In this document: positions 36,001 through 46,911 of the stretch, one piece after another | Layout of the letters: every line of letters begins with the position of its first letter | Numbering within the stretch: position 1 is the first letter of the stretch | Source: Terebella lapidaria | Lineage: Eukaryota; Annelida; Polychaeta; Terebellida; Terebellidae | DNA length: 64,000 bases | NCBI GenBank assembly: GCA_949152475.1 | Contig: OX424558.1 | Coordinates: 36,466,651 to 36,530,650 of the forward strand | Direction of reading: 5' to 3' | Position numbers and translations under genes: made by a program | The notes under the pieces: generated by a model | Told to the model about the DNA's origin: nothing | Databases searched by the model: none | Seen by the model: only the letters and a program-made list of their open reading frames with translations

Positions 36001-37688
36001 TCGGGTATCGTATCCTAATCTGCGTAGGCATCGGTGCAAATGTGACTTAGGCATTACTGGGTACATTATGATTTAGCTGCATGTGATAGACCATGATTAC
36101 CAAACTAACCAACATATTACTGTACGCTGTAGGCCTACGTACGGAATCGTTATATTTTTGTTTGTGTTCAAATATGTTCAGGTTACCTAGCAACTATTAT
36201 TGATCACTGATCAGGAATCGGGATCAGACATTTTTCTGTACGGATCAGAAGTCTGATCTTGAATCAAGATAACATGTTTTTATTTGTACGGATCAGAAAC
36301 CTGATCCCGATACAAATAAAATACGCCCTATATGTACTCCAGTATTTTTTTTCAGGCAGTCGTATCTAGTGGAATATAATGCTGCCCAGTCAACAATTTG
36401 ATCTCACGCTTACCTCACAGTTACCTCAAATTCAGAAAAACAGCAAGGTCACAGTGTGACATCGTCGTGACCTCAAACTGTCACCCCTCATCGAACTCAC
36501 ACCGACGTCACAGGTGTGACGTCTCTAGCGGCGCAAAATAGAGAAACTTCATTTCATGTGATGCATGCAGAATCGGAAATAATATTAACAAATAATAATA
36601 TGTGCCATACATTACGCATAATAGCGTCACAAAGTCTGCGCAAATGGTGTATCATGGCTGATTCTACGTGAAAGTCATCCATAACTCATGCCCACCTCAA
36701 ATTCCGACTTTTCCAATCAATTATTATATTAATTACACATCGACCATTTTTTTTATATCACGGTAATATCACATTTGTGATGTCATATCTGAGATGTCAT
36801 CGTGTTATCACATCGACCTCATGCCTTTGAGGTCACAGTTGTGAGGTCCCTGTGACATCACAACAATATCACGTTTTTGATACCATTATGAGGTCATAGT
36901 GACATCACATCGACCTCACACGATAGAGGTCACTGTTGTGAGGTCACAGTGATATCCCTGTGGCATCACGAATATGACATCAAAGATGTGAGGCGTGTGT
37001 GATATCACTGTGAAGTTGTGTGATGTCACGTGTTGACTGGGTGTATATCTGTAATTTGGTGATTTATGTTTCTCTCTGACTCGATGTCCTCTTGATACCT
37101 CCTTTGTCAGATGTTGAGTTCAAGTGGCTACTGTATGCTGTGACTGGCGCTCTGTTTAGTGGTCTGTTCCTGATGGCCTCAGCGTGGATGTGCTCTTCTG
37201 TCTGCAGGTAATTTCTGCAGTCCATCCCAAGGCAAACACGTATAGAAATGTAGTTATCAATGTAGGCCTACATATTATTTTTTTTCAGGAAGCAACAACG
37301 TGATCAGCGCCCTGAACCAATCGAAACTGGCAACACGGCTGCCACAATAGAGAACCATGTGACCAACCAGTATCAGAACCATACGAATTTACGGCTCCCA
37401 AGTAGACCGAAAAATCAAAATCAAAGAGACACTACAAGCTTCACATATGATGAACTGGACGAAAGCAAGATGCAGAGATGGTTGATAAGAGGGAAGTACC
37501 GAGTGGGGGCGACAATGAGAGGTCCATGTAACCCAGACAGGTTCGGGGCCTCCAGCACGGGACCCCCGCATTTGGATGTAGATACAGGTCACCCTGCAAA
37601 TTACTTACAGCATGCTGAAGACAGTTTCCAGGTTGATGGTGCTGAAATTGAAACGGGTGTATACATAACCACAAATAACATCGAATGA
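33062..37688 (+). CDS. Receptor gene C: A/D-like ectodomain joined to a B-like tail
   Basis: Five exons: 33,062-33,131; 33,671-34,003; 34,112-34,576; 37,111-37,207; 37,289-37,688. Phases are 1, 1, 1 and 2, giving 454 residues with no break. The signal peptide MNYLPCILLFLEISGT and the four-Cys domain (residues 24-134) are near-identical to those of A and D. The stalk (135-289) is three 43-residue repeats rich in Thr and Ser. The membrane helix (LLYAVTGALFSGLFLMASAW) and the tail instead resemble gene B: FTYDELDESKM matches B's SVYSELDQAKM, but B's second tyrosine motif is replaced by QRWL. VYITTN near the end is a further possible phosphosite. Intron 3 is 2.5 kb because of nested insertions. 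It is probably a type I membrane receptor; the ligand is unknown. Confidence 0.85.
34168..34554 (+). repeat. 129-bp coding repeat x 3 in the stalk of gene C
   Basis: Three in-frame copies of a 43-residue unit beginning TPVDV, TPVDD and TPMDA. Each contains a TMTTGSADTSRSTESSS-like Ser/Thr run and HPSYVTTEEAP or a variant. Copies 2 and 3 are the most alike. The length of such a stalk would be expected to vary between alleles, and it is likely O-glycosylated. Confidence 0.85.
34819..34914. repeat. Hairpin in intron 3 of gene C
   Basis: Left arm near 34,829-34,845 (CTGGACGGCAAAATC) and its complement near 34,891-34,906, extended by GACG(C/T)CA(T/C) words on both sides. It is a small MITE-like palindrome just left of a larger inverted-repeat element. 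Confidence 0.6.
35224..36054. mobile_element. Nested inverted-repeat element (second level)
   Basis: Perfect 21-bp ends: ATGCCTAAGTCACATTTGCA(C) at 35,224-35,244 and the complement at 36,034-36,054. The interior has many CGATG and CATCGG words. It lies entirely within the 34,932-36,328 element and itself contains a hairpin at 35,686-35,826. Confidence 0.8.
35686..35826. mobile_element. Nested hairpin (third level)
   Basis: Arms are ACCTATCGCCAAACC plus GTTTGTCCGAGT on the left and their complements on the right (near 35,790-35,826), with about 80 bp between. It sits inside the second-level element. Confidence 0.6.
36385..37041. mobile_element. CCCAGTCAACA MITE, copy 2
   Basis: About 657 bp, the same family as 31,640-32,301 and in the same orientation, with small deletions relative to it. 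It lies in intron 3 of gene C, 70 bp before the membrane exon. Confidence 0.8.
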
Positions 37689-38698
37689 AACTGAACTTTC
37701 ATTGGATTTTTTTCACATCATGCAGAGTAGCAACAAGCAGATAACGAGGAAACTCGTGAGATTGACGAGGAAACTGCAAATGGTGTATCATATAAATGTA
37801 TCTATCTATGTAGCTTGTTACAGTTGGGGATATCATGTGATATGTCAATGTGGCAGTATCAACATGAAGTTTGTTTGCCTATCCACGAGACAATCAGACA
37901 ATTCTTAGGTATCAGTTCATCCTTGATAGACATTTATTACTGATATTATTATTCAAATGATGGTATGACAATAGATATCTATAGTGTGGATGTCACTAGT
38001 AACAATTGGTGACAAGTAAACTGTTAGGACTAGTGTGGTCTGGTATAATATCATTTATACATCAAAATGTACGTAAATAATCATGATATAAATATAATTA
38101 TATGTGACCCGCTTTGTTAAAGAAACGCATAGGACTGAATATGAAGTATATTCAATATGTGATTTATCTTCCCTAAATTCTCACATAATATGCCATAAAA
38201 TGAAATTTATAGGACTTATGGTGTTTCATTCATTTTGTTTTCGTCATTCATTTTACTAGATTTATTTTACCAACATTCAAATTGAGCAATTGCAAGATTA
38301 TATTATGCGCCATCAGTCAAGGTTTGAAGATCGAGTGATGCATTTGGTTCATGATATTGTCGAATATCCAATACTAATAGATTGATAATAGTGGTAATAG
38401 TTTGATACTTACATTCAACAAATATTTCCACGCTTTGACAAATTCAGCCTAAACGTAATATACAATACAAATGATCCTGTAACAAATCATCACCTAATTG
38501 AACATATTCATAGTTGAATTAGACATATTTATCATTTTATTATTTTTCATATAGTGCATATAAATAAAACAACTATTTATACACTTAACATGATTAAGAC
38601 ATATGACACAAGAAACAAAATATTGAAATCACACGTAAAACAAAAACATAACTATATCAAACAGATGTACAAAAACAATTCTGATTGGCTATAATCTA
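37689..38698. other. 3' flank of gene C and AT-rich spacer
   Basis: Non-coding. No gene, no strong repeat structure. Several AATAAA-like words occur (for example near 38,564), but I cannot choose a polyadenylation site. Confidence 0.5.
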
Positions 38699-38700
38699 CA

Positions 38701-39878
38701 GTGCCCCTAATAGGACACGAGAAAATTATTCTTTAACAATTTTTTTTCGTCCCGACGAATTAGTATTTCATCCCGATGGATTAATATTTCGTCTGGACGA
38801 ATTAGTATTTCGTGTGGACGAATTACTATTTCGTCTGGACGAATTATTATTTCATCTCGACGAATTATTATTTCGTCTCGACGGATTATTATTTCGTCTC
38901 AACGAATTATTATTTCGTCTTGACGAATTATTATTCGGCTCGACGAATTATCATGCATATAGTATGTTAGATCCATGAAATGAGATACATAGCAAGGTTA
39001 ATTTCGTCCCGACGATATAGTGTTTCGTCCTGACGAATTATTAAGCATTATATTCTCCATGATACATCGTATGAGTATACGAACGAAGTGAGTGTGCCGC
39101 AATCAAGAGGGAGGGGGTGCTGTCTGGGGTTCTCAGGTGGGCGAAGTGGGTTCTATTCTGGGTTTAATTGCGGCCAACTGGCGTTATTTAGAGCACTGAA
39201 GGTCTAATTGAAGCGAGGGTAGGGACATAGTCCATGCAAAGGGAGAGTAAGCTGTTCTTCCTATCAGATACACATATGGAGAGCTGTATCTCATTTTATG
39301 TATCTAACATACTATACGCATGATAATTCGTCGAAACGAATTAATATTCCGTTTGGACGAATTATTATTTCATCAAGACAAAATAATAATTCGTCGAGAC
39401 GAAATCGTCCAGACGAAATATTAATTCGTCCAGACGAAATACTAATTTGTCCAGACGAAATACTAATTCGTTCAGACGAAATAAAGGTTGCTTCAAAATA
39501 TTTGTTGTATAGGACCAGGACGGGAATAGCCAGTAGCTTGGGGTAGGGTCATATCAGTTCCGATATCGTGGGGTGGGACGGTGGCCTTGGTCAGCAGGGC
39601 GTGTCGGCCCGGCTCCTGTGTTCTGAGGGCCCAGGGCCAGTGTGGAGAGGCTGACCAATGGCCAGCCACGTAGCCAGGAACGGGCCGGGAACCGGGTAAG
39701 GGGGTTAATAAATTAGGATGTTTGATGTTTCATGTTGTTGTTGATAAGATATCACTGGTTGTGGAGAACAAACGTGTGTAACTCTACCAAGTGCGAGTTA
39801 TTCCCCAGGACAGCAACCGCCAACATAAAGCACACGAATTCTTCACAACATATTTTTCTCATGTCCTCTTAGGGGCAC
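38701..39878. mobile_element. 1.18-kb inverted-repeat element with palindromic minisatellite arms
   Basis: Ends are GTGCCCCTAATAGGACACGA and a near-complement ending GGGGCAC at 39,878. Inside are two minisatellite blocks of a roughly 26-bp unit built on TTCGTC..GACGAATTATTA, at about 38,745-38,960 and, inverted, 39,325-39,485. Between them a further inverted pair (ATAGTATGTTAGATCCATGA) is found. The open frame across the first block (repeats of LDELLFR) is an artefact of the unit. It is a non-autonomous DNA element. Confidence 0.7.
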
Positions 39879-40059
39879 CGTAATAATCACATGTAAATAG
39901 ACGTTTTTTTTAGATGACTTTTGAAAGCAGCAATGGATGAACTAGACTTCGACACTGTTCGGCAGTTTATTGATCTATAATACCATTAAACATAGTTTTT
40001 CCAGGAGATATCAAGGATGGTTACAGTAGATGAACAGAGTGTCCGGTGGGAGTTGCGGA

Positions 40060-40870
40060 TTGAAAAGAGTTCAAACAGATAGGAGGCTGCTGTATTGTTC
40101 ACACACTCGCATGCCAGGAGTCAGCACCTTGAACTGGAACATGCTTTTTACAGGAAGCCAATGGAGGTCGTGGAGGACTTCGTTCTAATAATGATGAAGT
40201 CCGTAAAGGAGATTATTGCGGTAATCTAATTTACTGATGACGAATGTGTTGACCAGTGTGTACTTCCGAAGACGCCCAATGTAATGGAGACTGTTGGTTG
40301 CAAACCTGGAGAGAATACGAAGGAGGTCAGACTTGATCGTTAACTGTTCAGAATTATGCCCAGGTCGTTCGCGCACCTACTGGCTTGAACTGTCTTGGCA
40401 CCCACAGGGACTGGGACGAGACTGGCAGAAGCCCGGAGCTTCGACTTCAGATGGATCACTCCAGTCGTCCCTTCATTGAGTTTGAGTTTGTATTTTCACA
40501 CATCCATAACTGCACATCATGAATGCATCACTCAATAGTCTCAATATTGCTGTCTCCAGACTGGGACTTGAAAGTGATGTCCATATGTGTATCACCAGCA
40601 TGGCACATATAATGACTCCATGTCCATGTATGGAGATGCAATGTACAGACAGAACAGGAGCGGTCCCAACACTGAGCCCTTAGGAACTCCACATGCCAAG
40701 GCTGTTGGGGGTTGACGTTGCAGCTACGATGACTAACACTCTGTACTAGATTTCCCAAGTATGACTTCATTCAGTCAATGGCAGCATCAATAATTCTATA
40801 TCTGATCTTCGTACGTTCCATGAGTTTCACTAGAGCAATGGTGTTGGAAGACCACACTAAGGTCTAGTAA
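40060..40870 (-). mobile_element. Decayed L2/CR1-like LINE fragment
   Basis: Minus-strand frames give, in order, LVLLDLSVVFQ (near 40,870), CGVPKGSVLGPLLFCLYIAS (near 40,690), a degraded YADDT-like box (AGDTHMDITFK), then NTFVISKLDYRNNLLYGL (near 40,240) and LHDLHWLPVKSMFQFKVL (near 40,160). These are the palm and C-terminal signatures of L2/CR1-type LINEs. Several frameshifts and 5' truncation make it a relic. Confidence 0.7.
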
Positions 40871-40883
40871 AACAAGCAACGCG

Positions 40884-41792
40884 TGTTGAACCGGTAAATG
40901 TGAAATCAACGCTAAATGTGAAACCTAACGGTAAATGTGAAAACACACTATCGATAAATGTGAAACCTAACGCTAAATGTGAAAATGTATATATATATAT
41001 TGTTATCACTCACAGTCATCAGACTGGTACGAACAACCAAGAACTACCCTAATTCCGAAATGGATAGCATCGAAATGGATAGCCTGCCCTTCTCGACTCC
41101 CGCCTGGTCGACTGTAAAACCGTTTCACCCTAGTTCAAATCGGTTCTGCAGGAATGCAAGTGATCTGTCTTTTTAGGTTACCGTATCTAATAAGCCACAG
41201 CATACAAGGAATAGAATGCATAAGGATATGTCCGGGTGACATGTTTTTAGGCTACCTGACAAAATGGATAATATCTCGCTTATTATCGACTTTATAGCTT
41301 AAATATCAATTGTGGACATATGGGGAATGATATATGCTGAATATTCTGGTGACCTTGAATTTGACCTCTGACCTCTTCTTCAAGGTCAGAGCACAAAATG
41401 GCTAATATCTCATGTAATATCGACTTTTCAGCTTAGGAATCATAGTATCGAGATACTAAGTCGGGAATTTAAAATAAAAATAATTGTCCTGGGTGGCCCT
41501 TCTACGCTTCCGTAGCCTAGGTCTATACGTCGGCAGTTATTTACATGTCACAAGATAATAAATGCCGGGTACGCTTAAAAACCTAGTTTTGCCTTTGGCC
41601 GATTTTTCACATTCACCGTCGTGATTTCTTTTAACATTTACCGTTAAGGGTGATTTCCTTCATTTTCACATTTAGCGTTAGGTTTCCCATTTACCGTTAG
41701 TGTTTTTTTTTTACATTCACCGTTAGGTTTCACATTCATCGTTAGTGTTGGGTTTCACATTTAGCGTTGATTTCACATTTACCGGTTCAACA
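40884..41792. mobile_element. 0.9-kb inverted-repeat element with (CGNTAAATGTGAAA)n arms
   Basis: Left end TGTTGAACCGGTAAATGTGA and a perfect complement ending 41,792. Each arm has several copies of a roughly 20-bp motif, CTAACGGTAAATGTGAAA or its complement, over 100-190 bp. The interior includes the dispersed repeat also seen at 1-185. No transposase is present. Confidence 0.75.
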
Positions 41793-41830
41793 AACGAGTC
41801 TTGATCGTTCGTCATGATCAATATGTATAC

Positions 41831-42062
41831 ACTAGAACATTATCAACATATACACGTCTTTTTTAATATGCACCATTGCATAAAATCACCTTTGAATGTC
41901 GGTTCTATATCAATCAATAATTATATAGAATTCATTTACGACTTACACTAGTGCATTATCAACATATACATGTCTTTCGTAATATGCACCATTGCATAAA
42001 ATCACCTTTAGGATGTCGGTTCTATATCAATCAATAATTTTATAGAATTAATTTACGACTTT
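41831..42062. repeat. Tandem duplication, about 117 bp x 2
   Basis: Two adjacent copies of a unit with CATTATCAACATATACA, ATATGCACCATTGCATAAAA and GGTTCTATATCAATCAATAA. They differ at a few positions. Non-coding. Confidence 0.75.
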
Positions 42063-43014
42063 TAGAAATATCAATCTAAGCTTAAACGTACTTTCATTCT
42101 TAAGATGGTGAATGGAGAATTTTGAAAGGCTTTACTTCCAATTTATTCTCAGGATCGGACCGGACTGTTTCATTTGGAACACAATGTAAACACACTGCAA
42201 CATATCTTAAGGCGGTGACTGTCATAGTTCTTTTGTCTAGGGGTCAGGTCATGTTATTGTCACCGACTTGTGCTCAGATTTTTTGGAAGGAAGATCAACA
42301 CACGGTGAGAAAAATGCAATTTCTGCAACATAACGCATATATATAATAACTGAGGGGGATGATACGATGTCCGAGATACTACTACAAATTTATGTATCTC
42401 ACAAATATTTGTAGGGGCTGAAATTCCCCAGAAATAAGGTTTCTTCCATCAATGTTTTCCCCAATTTTGACACGGTGATCACGTTCATGGTCATTTTCAA
42501 TAAATTCTGCACATTGTATTTCGCTAATCTGTACACGGGAGTTAAGATAATCATCTCATGTTTCATATATCCTGCGCATACGCACCAATATATAGTAATT
42601 AGGGCATTTCGGCCCGAAATGCCCTTATGGTTTTGTCTGGTTTTTTTTTTTTTTTTTTTTTTTTTTCTTCTTTTTTTTTTTACTTTCCGCCGTTTTGGTT
42701 TCCGATCAATAACTCGGGAACGCCTGAACGGATCTTGTCCAAATTTACACCACTGGTCAGAAATATTACATGGAAGACCCCTATTGTTTTGGAGGCGGCT
42801 CCGGGGTCCGTGAGGTCCGTGAGGATGAAATCAAGGTTGATTTTGAGACTTGGTTTCCGATCGATAACTCAAAAAGTATTCATGCAATGGCAAGTATTCT
42901 CTGCATGGGAGTTCATATACCACCAAGGAAGAACCCTATTGATTTTGGGATCACTCCGTCGAACGACCTTTGACCTAGAGCTCGGAAGAATTTTTGCTGA
43001 TTCATCCTTGAGGC

Positions 43015-44975
43015 TTTCATGCATATCTCGGAAACGGTGTGTCGTAGAGCGAAACGGAGCTCAATTTCGGCCTCCTGGCACTAGACAAACTAGTCTAGGG
43101 GGTATCTTGGGTCGAAACGACCCCTGGTGTCGATTTTTTTTTTTCGCCGACTCGGCACTTCCTGTTTGGCCGTATCTCGGAAACGGTATGTCGTAGAGTG
43201 AAACGGAGCTCAATTTCGGCCTCCTGGCACTAGACAAACTAGTCTAGTGTGTATCTTCGGTCGAGACGTCCCCCGGTGTCGAATTTTTTTTTCGCCGACT
43301 CGGCACTTCCTGTTTGGCCGTATCTCGGAAACGGTGCGTCGTAGAGCGAAACGGAGCTCAATTTCGGCCTTTTGGCACTAGACAAACTAGTCTAGTGTGT
43401 ATCTTGGGTCGAGACGACCCCTGGTGTCGAATTTTTTTTTTGCCGACTCGGCACTTCCTGTTTGGCCGTATCTCGGAAACGGTGCGTCGTAGAGAGAAAC
43501 GGAGCTCAATTTCGGCCTCCTGGCACTAGACAAACTAGTCTAGTGTGTATCTTGGGTCGAGACGACCCTGGTGTCAAATTTTTTTTCGCCGACTCGGCAC
43601 TTCCTGTTTGGCCGTATCTCTGAAACGGTGCGTCGTAGAGCGAAACGGAGCTCAATTTCGGCCTTTTGGCACTAGACAAACTAGTCTAGTGTGTATCTTG
43701 GGTCGAGACGACCCCTGGTGTCGAATTTTTTTTTCGCCGACTCGGCACTTCCTGTTTGGCCGTATCTCAGAAACGGTGCGTCGTAGAGAGAAACGGAGCT
43801 CAATTTCGGCCTCATGGCACTAGACAAACTAGTTTAGTGTGTATCTTGGGTCGATACGACCCTGGTGTCGATTTTTTTTTCGCCGACTCGGCACTTCCTG
43901 TTTGGCCGTATCTCTGAAACGGTGCGTCGTAGAGCGAAACGGAGCTCAATTCCGGCCTCCTGGCACTAGACAAACTAGTCTAGTGGGTATTTTGGGTCGA
44001 GACGACCCCTAGTGTCAAATTTATTTTCGCCGACTCGGCACTTCCTGTTTGGCCGTATCTCGGAAATGGTGCGTCGTAGAGCGAAACGGAGCTCAATTCC
44101 GGCCTTCTGGCACTAGACAAACTAGGCTTATGGGTATTTTGGGTCGAGACAACCCCTGGTGTCAATTTTTTTTTCGCTGAATCGGCACTTCCTGTTTGGC
44201 CGTATCTCAGAAACGGTACGTCGTAGAGCGAAACGGAGCTCAATTTAGGTCTCCTGGCACTAGACAAACTAGTCTAGAGGGTATCTTGGGTCGAAACGAC
44301 CCCTGGTGTTGATTTTTTTTCCCGCCGACTCGGCACTTCCTGTTTGGCCGTATCTCGGAAACGGTGCGTCGTAGAGCGAAACGGAGCTCAATTTCGGCCT
44401 TCTGGCACTAGACAAACTAGTCTAGTGTGTATCTTCGGTCGAGACGACCCCTGGTGTCGAATTTTTTTTTCGCCGACTCGGCACTTCCTGTTTGGCCGTA
44501 TCTCGGAAACGGTGCGTCGTAGAGCGAAACGGAGCTCAATTTCGGCCTTTTGGCACTAGACAAACTAGTCTAGTGTGTATCTTGGGTCGAGACGACCCCT
44601 GGTGTCGAATTTTTTTTTCGCCGACTCGGCACTTCCTGTTTGGCCGTATCTCAGAAACGGTGCGTCGTAGAGAGAAACGGAGCTCAATTTCGGCCTCATG
44701 GCACTAGACAAACTAGTTTAATAGTGTGTATCTTGGGTCGAGACGACCCTGGTGTCGAATTTTTTTTCGCCGACTCGGCTCTTCCTGTTTGGCAGTATCT
44801 CGGAAATGGTGCGTCGTAGAGCGAAACGGAGCTCAATTCCGGCCTCCTGGCACTAGACTAACTAGTCTAGAGGGTATCTTGCGTCGAGACGACTTCTGGT
44901 GTCGAATTTTTTTTTGCCGACTCAGCACTTCCTGTTTGCCATATCTCAGAAATGGTCCGTCGTAGAACGAAACGC
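43015..44975. repeat. 147-bp satellite, about 13 copies
   Basis: Head-to-tail units of roughly 144-156 bp, each with CGTATCTCGGAAACGG, CGTAGAGCGAAACGGAGCTC, CACTAGACAAACTAGTCTAG, GGTCGAGACGACCCC, a poly-T run of 7-10 and CGCCGACTCGGCACTTCCTG. Phase markers (CGTATCTC) fall at about 43,021, 43,171, 43,319, 43,468, 43,613, 43,764, 43,907 and so on. Apparent 70-95-residue frames on both strands repeat with the unit and are not genes. A diverged single relative lies near 15,005. Confidence 0.95.
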
Positions 44976-45469
44976 AAAAATGCCTAAGGACGGGGTATGT
45001 CACTTAAACTTTGACCACGGACAGATTCAGAGTCATTATGGTTCTACGCGGTCTCTTAGGTAAATGTTAGGTAGGAATAGAACTCACACGAAATGCCCCA
45101 AGGCATCTTCAGGCCTTGACGTCTAGTTTTCGACTTATTCCTAAATTACTACACACGCTTATCGTGTCACCGATTTGAGTCAAGCGTCACCGACTTAAGA
45201 TGTTAGTTGCCCAGAAAAGGACTGGTATCTCTCCACGAAAAACGCAGAAAGTATTAGCCACCGCCGATGTTCAATCAACGGTATGCATTGCAACATCATA
45301 ATGCAAATGTTTATATTATTTTCTTCCCTTATTCTTGTCTTCATATTTTGAAAATGAGCAAACTTAACATGTACACTATACACACTCATAATACGTGGAC
45401 ATGCCTAAATTATTCGCATAGTCCCATCGTAGTCCCATCGTTTGTTCATTCAGGAATCATGGCAAGAAA

Positions 45470-45873
45470 AGAAAGCTGTACCTGTCCAATCAGGTGTGCA
45501 CGTACAAACTGCGAAGATAGCAGTGCGACAATGACGCACCGACGGGGTCCGACTCGGCTACAGAATCGGGGGATGATCTGGACACCACAGTGTCTGATGG
45601 AGAGAGTGGTTCGGAGAGCGATGACCACCTGCATGCAGGAAATGTAGTGCAATAAACACTTTTGCAACACTTGCTGGTTACGACTGTTTTGATGACAATT
45701 TGTTACTTAGTCTTGAAAAAGGTCTTATAGGCAGGGACACTATGTCCTTCAAGCTATTCAATGAGTATCTGTCGTCCGTGTCATCCCGCGATACATTTCA
45801 CTACAGTGTTGACACTTTGATGTGGTGGACGGCGGGATTCAACCGCTGTAACCGTACACGAGAACACCTTTCC
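45470..45873 (+). pseudogene. Coding relic inside the long-inverted-repeat element
   Basis: A stretch coding for acidic sequence (GSDSATESGDDLDTTVSDGE, about 45,548-45,607) is followed in another frame by LAGYDCFDDNLLLSLEKGL, then LFNEYLSSVSSRD and LMWWTAGFNRCNRTREH (about 45,668-45,869), ending in TGA. The second part has protein-like composition (aromatics, Cys, WW) and avoids stops for 66 codons. I do not recognise the family. It could be the remnant of the element's own protein or of a captured host gene. Confidence 0.4.
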
Positions 45874-46424
45874 TGAGAACTCATTGTACAGTTCAACTCA
45901 TTCAACCAGTGGGTATGTTATACCCATAATGTAAACCTAAGTCGGTGACGCTTGACTCAAATCGGTGACACGAAAAGCATGTGGAATAATTTAGGAATAA
46001 CTGAAAAATTACAAGATATTAGTGCATATGCGCAGGATGTATGAAACATGAGCTGATTATCTTAACTCCCGTGTACAGATTAGCGAAATACAATGTGCAG
46101 AAATTATTGAAAATAACCATGAACGTGATCACCGTGTCAAATTCGGGGTAAACATTGATGGAAGAAACCTTATTTCTGGGGAATTTCAGCCCCTACAAAT
46201 ATTTGTGAAATACATAAATTTGTAGTAGTATCTCGGACATCGTATCATCCCCCTCAGTTGTTATATATATGCGTTATGTTGCAGAAATTGCATTTTTCTT
46301 ACCTTGTGTTGATCTTCCTTCCAAAAAATCTGAGCACAAGTCGGTGACAATAACATGACCTGACCCCTAGACAAAAGAACTAGGTCAGTCACCGCCTTAA
46401 GATATGTTGCAGGGTGTAAAGCTA

Positions 46425-46580
46425 TATATACAATATGTGGCTAAGTACAGTTATTTTGAATATAGGCCAATTACAGCATCACAATTAGGTATCTAATTTC
46501 GCAATTATAATAATCAAACAATGAATGATATAAATATTTCGTTTCAATTGCAATTCACGTGACAAATATTATTATAAACC
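46425..46580 (+). promoter_or_regulatory. Candidate promoter block of receptor gene D, separated by a LINE
   Basis: It contains CGCAATTATAAT and TTTCAATTGCAATTCACGTG (46,543-46,562), the counterparts of the A and C blocks, and upstream an AAGTACAGTTATTTTGAATA match to sequence before gene C. The expected downstream part (AAGAATTTCCTTGTCACTGA, 51,788 onwards) now lies 5.2 kb away, beyond the LINE. Confidence 0.45.
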
Positions 46581-46911
46581 ACAGTATCCCACACTTATGA
46601 CACTTATGCTTACCACATGTGATGAAAAACAACAACAAAACTCAGCAGCGATTCACCAACTTTACACTAAAGAAATACTGGCTGTTTTGAACATTTCCAA
46701 TATTTTCATAGATGTGTCCACTGTTTGTGTTTGCGGTGAGGTATCTTATGGGAAGTTAGACTTACCTACTTGTCAGTTTTGAGCGTCCGATGCCTACGCC
46801 ACTCAATTATCGCCCACTGTGTACTTGCCTGGACGAAGGTCACGCTCGAACGAACGCAGTCACCAATCAGTTATCCATCCCCGTTGTGTTTTATTATACA
46901 ATGTTGTGAAC

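Larger units (their letters stand above)
34932..36328. mobile_element. Inverted-repeat element in intron 3 of gene C, hosting others
   Basis: Ends are GGGCGTATTTTATTTGTA(C/T) at 34,932 and the complement ending 36,328, flanked by TAT on both sides, a possible target duplication. Subterminal GGATCAGAAATCTGATCC-type palindromes repeat near both ends. It contains the element at 35,224-36,054. It has no coding capacity. Confidence 0.75.
42195..46412. mobile_element. 4.2-kb element with 400-bp terminal inverted repeats
   Basis: The left arm (about 42,195-42,595) and right arm (about 46,013-46,412) are inverted copies with few differences, including the words GATACGATGTCCGAGATACT and GTACACGGGAGTTAAGATAA. 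Between them lie a poly-T tract, a satellite array (43,015-44,975), a second inverted pair (45,126-45,205 with 45,943-46,014) and a degraded coding stretch (45,470-45,873). A diverged partial arm also lies alone at 62,165-62,360, showing that the arm is mobile or dispersed. No known transposase motif was seen, so I do not assign a superfamily. Confidence 0.6.

Noticed and set aside
38685-38978. 97-residue protein with LDELLFR repeats
   Set aside because: Product of the TTCGTC/GACGAA minisatellite inside a transposon; the inverted block gives a different repeat peptide.
43314-44965. Repeated 70-95-residue frames (CVVERNGAQFRP-type) on both strands
   Set aside because: They follow the 147-bp satellite unit exactly and exist only because the unit lacks stops.
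42195-46412. Assigning the 4.2-kb element to a named large DNA-transposon superfamily
   Set aside because: Long inverted arms alone are not diagnostic and no recognised transposase, polymerase or integrase is visible.
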